This document shows, piece after piece, positions 6,589 to 11,978 of a DNA stretch of 11,978 nucleotides. The notes below the pieces were generated by a model that had not been told where the DNA came from, did no database searches, and saw nothing but the letters and a program-made list of their open reading frames with translations. Origin of the DNA: Chloroflexota bacterium (GTDB lineage: Bacteria > Chloroflexota > Anaerolineae > Aggregatilineales > Aggregatilineaceae). The DNA is taken from NCBI GenBank assembly GCA_016234525.1, contig JACRBK010000608.1, positions 1 through 11,978 on the forward strand, written 5' to 3'. Position 1 is the first letter of the stretch; each line of letters begins with the position of its first letter. The position numbers and the translations under genes were made by a program.

Positions 6589-8256
6589 ATGCAAACACTT
6601 CGTTCCGTATATGTTTCGACAGCCGAGTGGCGTTGGGTGATCGTCCTCAGCGGCTTTCTGGTGGCGCTCACCCTGGTTCCTTACGCCTGGGCATTAGCAC
6701 GCAACGAATCCGCTGACGATTGGCAGTTTATGGGGATGTTGTCCAATCCGAAAGATGGCGCGACCTACCTCTCCAAAATCGAACAGGGACGGCGCGGCGC
6801 ATGGTTGTTCGAACTGCGTTATACACCCGAAACGCATGATGGGGCGGGTTTTAATACGTTCTATCTGTTTTTGGGCCATACAGCGCGTATCACCGGGTTA
6901 TCGAGCCTGGTGATCTACCATCTGGCGCGGGTAGCGACCAGCCTCTTTATGTTCATCTCGTTGTACCAATTAGGGGCAACGATTTGGGTCCGGCTGCGCC
7001 CTAGACGGCTGTTTTTTATGCTGCTCGCCGTTGGATCGGGGTTGGGTTGGTTACTGCTGCTGATGAACCCCAGCGAATTAGCCGTGGATATGTCGGTTCC
7101 TGAGGCATTCCCCTTTTATGCCGCGTATACCAATCCTCATTTTCCGATGAGCATCGCCTGTCTGGCCTTGATCACTTCGGCGTATATGGTGGTTTTTCGC
7201 CGGGGCTATGCGGGAACGCCCAGCGTTGAAAATGGTGGATTAGGGTTGTTTTTGCTCTCGACGCTGCTGGCGCTGATTCAACCGACGGCTTTATTTCCCA
7301 TTGGCGGCGCTCTGGCGTTATATGTCCTCGTGCGTTTTTATTTCAGCCGTGACTTTCCGGCGCATGAACTTCGTTGGGCCGCCATGTTGTGGCTGCCTGC
7401 GCTGCCCTTTGCGGTCTACGATGTAGCGGTGGTGCGGTTCAATGAGGTCATGGGTGATTTTATGGCGCAGAACCAAACCCCATCCCCGCTGCCGCATCTC
7501 TATTTGTTTGGTTATGGGCTGTTGCTGATTATCGCGATTCCTGGGTTAGTGCGTGCCGTGCGCCGTTTCGAGCGGGACGGCGATCAATTCATGCTGTTGT
7601 GGATCGTGATCAACGCACTCGCTCTATATGCCCCATTTAGCTTGCAGCGCCGCCTCTCGATGGGCCTGATTTTGCCGCTGGTCTATTTTAGTGTGCGGGG
7701 ATTAGAGGACTATTGGTTTTATAAAGTGCCGGAAAAATGGCGTGCGCCCTCGATGATCGCGCTGATTGTCTTTATCGTTCCTACCAATATCCTGGTGTTA
7801 GGCATACCCTTGTTTGGTGTGATTGCTCGACCCGAAAGCGGCCTGGAATATGGGATGCTGGTCGAGACCGACTATTGGACCCAAATTGAGTGGCTTCAGG
7901 AGAATGGCAGCGAAGATGAGGTCGTATTGGCCTCGCCCAATGTCAGCCAATGGATTCCAGCTTATACTGCGCAAGTGGTGGTTTTTGGACACCTGTTAGA
8001 GACGGTTCCCGCTGAAGAACGTCTGGAACAAGTTGAGGCGTGGTATCGCGGTCAGGATTGCGAGACCTTGCTCAGTGACCAGATTCCATTTAAGGTGCGT
8101 TATGTTTTCTGGGGGCCGCAAGAGAAGAAACTCGAAGAGGATGATGATGGCAACGTCATTTACCCAGATATTGGAAAATGTGTGCGGGAACTGCCTGAGG
8201 ATCGCATTGAACAAAAGGTGATCAAAGGTGAGGTCACGATATACGTTATTCGCTGA
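6589..8256 (+). CDS. Polytopic membrane protein, putative GT-C-like (paralogue of the gene at 10326)
   Basis: A 555-residue protein with an N-terminal helix (about 15-36), an extracytoplasmic-type loop, about ten further hydrophobic segments to about residue 412, and a soluble C-terminal domain (about 420-555). Conserved loop blocks are DGATYLSKI (56-64), RGAWLFELRYTPETHDG (69-85), NEVM (285-288) with a following NQTPSPLP, and QRRLSMGLILPL (353-364). All recur in the gene at 10326. The layout (helix, acidic first loop, many helices, C-terminal soluble domain) fits a GT-C-type glycosyltransferase; this is inferred, and I know no characterised homologue. Start ATG 6589 has GAGG (6579-6582) 6 nt upstream; an upstream in-frame TTG (6556) lacks such support. 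The 3' end overlaps the next gene by 29 bp. Confidence 0.8.
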   Translation: MQTLRSVYVSTAEWRWVIVLSGFLVALTLVPYAWALARNESADDWQFMGMLSNPKDGATYLSKIEQGRRGAWLFELRYTPETHDGAGFNTFYLFLGHTARITGLSSLVIYHLARVATSLFMFISLYQLGATIWVRLRPRRLFFMLLAVGSGLGWLLLLMNPSELAVDMSVPEAFPFYAAYTNPHFPMSIACLALITSAYMVVFRRGYAGTPSVENGGLGLFLLSTLLALIQPTALFPIGGALALYVLVRFYFSRDFPAHELRWAAMLWLPALPFAVYDVAVVRFNEVMGDFMAQNQTPSPLPHLYLFGYGLLLIIAIPGLVRAVRRFERDGDQFMLLWIVINALALYAPFSLQRRLSMGLILPLVYFSVRGLEDYWFYKVPEKWRAPSMIALIVFIVPTNILVLGIPLFGVIARPESGLEYGMLVETDYWTQIEWLQENGSEDEVVLASPNVSQWIPAYTAQVVVFGHLLETVPAEERLEQVEAWYRGQDCETLLSDQIPFKVRYVFWGPQEKKLEEDDDGNVIYPDIGKCVRELPEDRIEQKVIKGEVTIYVIR

Positions 8257-10333
8257 GCCAGACGGGCGTTTTTTTCTGCTGTTTGTCTTATCTTTGGCCG
8301 TCATTATGGCGGCATTTTTGTTATTGGTAGGACTGGGGCCGGATCGCCTGCCCTTTCCTCCTGAATCCGAATACTCAGATGCCGCGATCAGCCATTGGCC
8401 GAATGCTGTGTTTTTGCGGCGTGCTGTCCTCGATGATCATGCCTTGCCGCTGTGGCGTTCGTTGATTATGAGCGGCCAGCCGTTTGCGTCCAATCCGCTC
8501 AATAAGGTTTGGTATCCTCCGCAGTGGTTTGTCTTGCTGCTCCCGCCTGCCTTACATCTCAATTTGTTAACCTGGCTGCACCTGGTGATCGCTGGGGCTG
8601 GGATGTGGGTTTGGGCGCGCGCTACCGGCTTATTGCCCTGGCCTGCTGTGTTGGCCGGAATCGGGTATGCGTTTGCGCCCCGGCTGATCGCGGCAGTCGG
8701 GGCTGGACATCTCGATCTGGTTTATGCGGCGGCATGGTTCCCCTGGCTGTTGTGGGCCGTTCACCGAATGTTCTCGGCGGCTCCCCCAAAGAATTCGGTA
8801 CTGGTCGCTGCTGGGTTTGGGGCGTTATGTTTTTTGGCTGATGTGCGGTTGAGCGCCTATGGTTTTGTGTCAGCGGCGGTGTATGCAGTATGGCTGTGGC
8901 AGCAGACCTCCGAATTACGTGTACGCCGGACTCTGATACGTGTGCTGCGGGCCGCGCTGATCCTTGCCGGACTGACGGCTGTGCAGTGGGTCCCTCTGTT
9001 AATGCTGCGCGCCGATCTTTCGCGGGGATCGCTTACTCTGGACGAAGCCGCCGCCGAGAGTTTGCAGCCGGGGCAGTGGATCGGCCTGCTGATTGGCGAT
9101 CACGGCGGGGCCTGGGAATCTATGGTTTACGTGGGGATCAGCACACTCGTGTTAGCGATCACAGCGCTGCTGCTCCGCCCGCGTGCGCTGGCGCTGTGGG
9201 GGATCATTTTGCTCGGCGTGATGGCTTATGCAATGGGCAATCACTTTGTGGTCTGGACGGCGCTCAACCGGGTTTTTCCGGCGCTGCGCTGGTGGCGAGT
9301 TCCTCCGCGTGCCTGGTTAGTCGCCGCGCTGATTCTGCCCTATCTTGCCGGGTGGGGCGCGCAGTTATTAGCCGAACGTCCTATTGATCGCCGCGCGGCG
9401 CGTCTCGGCGTGGTCGCATTATTCGGCGGCGGGATGGTGTGTGGCTTGTTTAGTACCGCGACGCTTTCCGGGACATTGGAGATCACCGCGACATTGGGAA
9501 CCTTCGCGCTGCCTGCGGTGGCGCTGATTATGCTGTTGGCGATCTTTGGCAAACTGCCGCCGCGTTTACTGGCAGCGGGGTTTGCGTTGGTGGTTGCGCT
9601 GGATGTGATCTGGATTGACCGGACGTTAGTCGAAGGGCGCCGCGAAAATGAATGGTTAGAGCCCTACCGTCCGTTGGCCGAATATCTCAAACAAGCGGGG
9701 GCGGCCCGCGTCTATTCCCCTAGTTACAGTCTGTCTCAGCAGGCCGCCGCCTATTGGGAGATCCCTCAGTTTGGCGGGGTAGACCCTTTTCAACTTCAGA
9801 ACTATGTAAAAGCCGCAGAGGCGGCGGTGGGCGTAGCGGCTGAGGGGTACAGCATCACGATCCCGGCCTATCATGACGACGATCCAGAAACGAAAAAAAC
9901 GGCCAGCGAACTACTGGCGACGGCCAACCAGGATGCCCGGTTGAATCCTGACTTGTTGGGGGAGTGGTTGGTTTCCCATGTCGTTTCCGCTTTCGAGATT
10001 CAGGCCGACGGGTTGGTATTAGACACCCGGATCGGCGATGTGTATGTTTATCGTAACACACGGATGCCGGATGTTATGCTGTCCTGGCATGGGCCGAATC
10101 GGGTAACCATCCAGACGACCCGACCTTATAGCGGCACGTTGTACGCGGTGGCGGGAGGGCGCTGGAAAGATCAGGCCGAAACAGATACTCCCGGCTTGCC
10201 CGGCGTGGTAGATGGTTCAGTTCAACGTTGGGATTATGAATATGACGCGGCTGAGGTCTGGATCAGCTTGCTGGCGGCGGCCAGCCTGATTGCACTGTCA
10301 GCGGGGTTATGGTGGGGGGCAGGCCGTGAATAA
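8228..10333 (+). CDS. YfhO-like polytopic membrane protein (GT-C-type)
   Basis: This 701-residue protein has a first helix at about 15-37, then a loop with SDAAISHWPN (50-59), PLWRSLIMSGQPFASNP (74-90) and YPPQW (96-100). That layout matches the YfhO pattern of an aspartate, then PLWNP..SG.P...NP, then YPP. About eleven further helices follow, with an RVPPRAW block (357-363) that also recurs in YfhO proteins, then a long extracytoplasmic-type domain (about 470-675) and a last helix (about 678-697). Known YfhO proteins add sugars to lipoteichoic or wall teichoic acid from lipid-linked donors; the substrate here is unknown. The usual YfhO C-terminal PGW-type segment is degenerate. GTG 8228 lies within the previous gene, with AAAAGG (8213-8218) 9 nt upstream, so translational coupling is likely. 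The end overlaps the next gene by 8 bp. Confidence 0.78.
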   Translation: MRSRYTLFAEPDGRFFLLFVLSLAVIMAAFLLLVGLGPDRLPFPPESEYSDAAISHWPNAVFLRRAVLDDHALPLWRSLIMSGQPFASNPLNKVWYPPQWFVLLLPPALHLNLLTWLHLVIAGAGMWVWARATGLLPWPAVLAGIGYAFAPRLIAAVGAGHLDLVYAAAWFPWLLWAVHRMFSAAPPKNSVLVAAGFGALCFLADVRLSAYGFVSAAVYAVWLWQQTSELRVRRTLIRVLRAALILAGLTAVQWVPLLMLRADLSRGSLTLDEAAAESLQPGQWIGLLIGDHGGAWESMVYVGISTLVLAITALLLRPRALALWGIILLGVMAYAMGNHFVVWTALNRVFPALRWWRVPPRAWLVAALILPYLAGWGAQLLAERPIDRRAARLGVVALFGGGMVCGLFSTATLSGTLEITATLGTFALPAVALIMLLAIFGKLPPRLLAAGFALVVALDVIWIDRTLVEGRRENEWLEPYRPLAEYLKQAGAARVYSPSYSLSQQAAAYWEIPQFGGVDPFQLQNYVKAAEAAVGVAAEGYSITIPAYHDDDPETKKTASELLATANQDARLNPDLLGEWLVSHVVSAFEIQADGLVLDTRIGDVYVYRNTRMPDVMLSWHGPNRVTIQTTRPYSGTLYAVAGGRWKDQAETDTPGLPGVVDGSVQRWDYEYDAAEVWISLLAAASLIALSAGLWWGAGRE

Positions 10334-11972
10334 TCTGGGAACCATATCGCGCCAGGAATGGCGGCGCGTGATGATTTTTGCGTCTGGGTTCATGCTGATT
10401 ACGCTGATTCCCTATCTGATCGGCTGGCTTTCCGCCGGGAGCCGCTGGGAGTTTGGTGGTTTTCTGTTTGGCGCGGATGACGGTTACAGCTATCTGGCGA
10501 AAATGCGGCTCGGCGCGCGGGGAGATTGGTTATTTACTATCCGTTATACAGCCGAAGCGCATGATGGGGCGCTGTTGTTTTTGCCGTATATTTTGTTGGG
10601 CAGACTGACTAGTTTTTTTGTCGCCAGTGACAACCCTGATTTGCCTACGGCGCTGGCGATCACCTTCCACATGGCGCGTATGTTCTTCGGTTTTGCGCTG
10701 ATCCTGGTCAGCTACCGTTTTGTGGCGGTATTTTTGCGGCGGCCCGGCACGCGGATGCTGGCCTTAGTGCTGATTACACTGGGCGGCGGGTTTGGCTGGC
10801 TGCTTGGTTTGTTAGGACTGGGCGATCTGTTCGATACGCTGCCGGTCGATTTTATCGTGCCGGAGGGTTATACCTTTTTGATCCTGTTTGGTCTGCCGCA
10901 TCTGGCCTTAGCGCGCTGCGCCATGCTGATCGGCTTTTTGCTGTTGTTTCGTGGGCTGCAAACGCCCGGTGATGGGCGCGGCTGGCTGCGTTGGTCCATC
11001 TTCGCTGGCCTGTGCTGGATTGTGATGGGGCTGTGTGTCCCGTTTTATATCGCGGTGGTTTATCTGGTTTTGGGCTGTTGGGGGCTGGCGGTCTGGCTGC
11101 GCACGCGACAATTTCCCTGGCCGCTGCTCTGGCGGGCGGTGATCGCCGCGTTGGTGGTGCTGCCGCTGCTGATTTATTCCACGCTGGTTTTTGCGACGAA
11201 TGAAGTGATGGGCCAGTGGTCTAGCCAGAACACGCTGCCTTCGCCTCATCCGCTGCATTATGTGTTTGGTTATGTGGTGCTGGCGATCCCGGCAGTGGCG
11301 GCGCTGCGTTGGGCCTGGAAAAAAGGAGATTTACCAAGCCACTTTCCTCATGTTTTGCTGGCGGTGTGGGTGGTGGTGATGCCGATGGTGGTGTATCTGC
11401 CGATTAATGTGCAGCGGCGGCTGGCTGAGGGTGTGATCGTGCCGCTGGCGATTCTTGCGGCAGCCGGGCTGCGACTGATGGCCCCGCACCGGCGGCAGTG
11501 GCGGCGTGCGCGGGTAATCATGGTGGCGCTGGTTGTGCCGACGGCGATCCTGTTCTGGCTAGGGGGAACCTTTAACGCGCTGAATCCTCATCGCCCGCTG
11601 TTCCACCCCGAAAACGAACTGGCGGCAATGGATGCGCTCAATCGGGCTGTGCCGCGTGATTCGGTGGTGTTAAGTCTGAAGGAAACTGGGAACTATCTGC
11701 CTGTGCGCACCGATCTGATCGCTTATGTCGGGCACGGGCCGGAAACCATTCACGCCGACGAAAAAGAAGAATTGGTTGCTCAGTTTTTTGCCGGGGAACT
11801 GGACGAAACTGCCCGTAATGACCTCTTGAAAGACGTGGATTATGTGTTTTTCGGCCTGTTGGAGCAAGAAAAATCCGGCACACTTGACCCCGCCTGGGCG
11901 CAGGGATTACGCCTGCTGCCGCTCGATTTGCCAGACAGCCCGGTGATGGTGTACGAGGTTCCGCATGATTAA
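10326..11972 (+). CDS. Polytopic membrane protein, putative GT-C-like (paralogue of the gene at 6589)
   Basis: A 548-residue protein built like the gene at 6589: N-terminal helix (about 15-36), loop with DDGYSYLAKM (51-60) and the block RYTAEAHDG (73-81), about ten more helices, NEVM (292-295), NTLPSPHPL (302-310), INVQRRLAEGVIVPL (360-374), and a soluble C-terminal domain (about 420-548) with the shared GH..ET and DYVFFG segments. Shared motifs in the same order show paralogy, although overall divergence is high. The role is inferred to be glycosyl transfer or handling of a lipid-linked substrate. GTG 10326 is chosen because the G-rich run 10314-10319 lies 6 nt upstream; the in-frame TTG at 10290 lies deep inside the previous gene. 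It overlaps that gene by 8 bp and the following start by 8 bp. Confidence 0.8.
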   Translation: MNNLGTISRQEWRRVMIFASGFMLITLIPYLIGWLSAGSRWEFGGFLFGADDGYSYLAKMRLGARGDWLFTIRYTAEAHDGALLFLPYILLGRLTSFFVASDNPDLPTALAITFHMARMFFGFALILVSYRFVAVFLRRPGTRMLALVLITLGGGFGWLLGLLGLGDLFDTLPVDFIVPEGYTFLILFGLPHLALARCAMLIGFLLLFRGLQTPGDGRGWLRWSIFAGLCWIVMGLCVPFYIAVVYLVLGCWGLAVWLRTRQFPWPLLWRAVIAALVVLPLLIYSTLVFATNEVMGQWSSQNTLPSPHPLHYVFGYVVLAIPAVAALRWAWKKGDLPSHFPHVLLAVWVVVMPMVVYLPINVQRRLAEGVIVPLAILAAAGLRLMAPHRRQWRRARVIMVALVVPTAILFWLGGTFNALNPHRPLFHPENELAAMDALNRAVPRDSVVLSLKETGNYLPVRTDLIAYVGHGPETIHADEKEELVAQFFAGELDETARNDLLKDVDYVFFGLLEQEKSGTLDPAWAQGLRLLPLDLPDSPVMVYEVPHD

Positions 11973-11978
11973 ACGTGA
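11965..11978 (+). CDS. Start of a fourth cassette gene (only four complete codons visible)
   Basis: An ATG at 11965 overlaps the end of the previous gene (ATGATTAA, 8 bp). It is preceded by GAGG (11955-11958) at 6 nt spacing and reads M-I-K-R before the window ends. The overlap length and ribosome-site geometry repeat those of the preceding junction, so I infer the cassette continues. Nothing can be said of the product. Confidence 0.5.

Noticed and set aside
10908..11258. A 116-codon minus-strand frame rich in Arg and Gln.
   Set aside because: It is a shadow of the hydrophobic third membrane protein: antisense to Leu/Ala/Trp/Gly codons gives Gln/Arg/Pro runs.

Overview
The window looks like a chromosomal segment of a Chloroflexota bacterium, most likely Anaerolineae-like. 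This is inferred from gene content, because there is no rRNA or other phylogenetic marker. The clues are a ylmD-ylmE-ylmG-yggU cluster, a threonine/proline-rich lipoprotein, a large membrane-anchored STAND (NACHT) ATPase with HEAT repeats, and long multi-spanning membrane proteins of a type I associate with Chloroflexota. Base composition is moderately GC-rich and even. There are no insertion sequences, integrases, tRNAs, rRNAs or CRISPR repeats, so nothing marks the segment as recently acquired.

Left part (1-3627). A PspA/IM30-like gene runs leftward off the window edge. It is divergent from a rightward run of five genes: pgeF/ylmD (purine nucleoside phosphorylase/laccase-domain protein), yggS/ylmE (PLP homeostasis), a YggT/YlmG membrane protein, a YggU (DUF167) protein, and a secreted lipoprotein with a tandemly duplicated two-cysteine domain. 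The first four resemble the Gram-positive ylm cluster next to ftsZ, but the slot normally held by sepF (ylmF) is empty. The two divergent promoters overlap in their -35 region (about 443-449), and the PspA-side promoter predicts a leaderless or nearly leaderless mRNA.

Middle (3628-6588). An 893-residue membrane-anchored NACHT/HEAT protein lies on the minus strand, convergent with the lipoprotein. A strong hairpin-plus-U-tract terminator sits between the two. Upstream of it is an AT-rich 195-bp divergent control region with -10-like boxes facing both ways and a near-palindrome at 6499-6514.

Right part (6589-11978). Three large polytopic membrane proteins are encoded in overlapping frames (29-bp and 8-bp overlaps). 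The first and third are paralogues with shared loop motifs. The middle one resembles the YfhO family of GT-C-like proteins. A fourth gene starts in the last 14 bases with another 8-bp overlap. I infer a membrane cassette for lipid-linked glycosyl transfer or polymer assembly, but no substrate can be assigned. The most distinctive items are the paralogue/YfhO cassette, the STAND ATPase with two insertions between Walker A and Walker B, and the duplicated lipoprotein domain.
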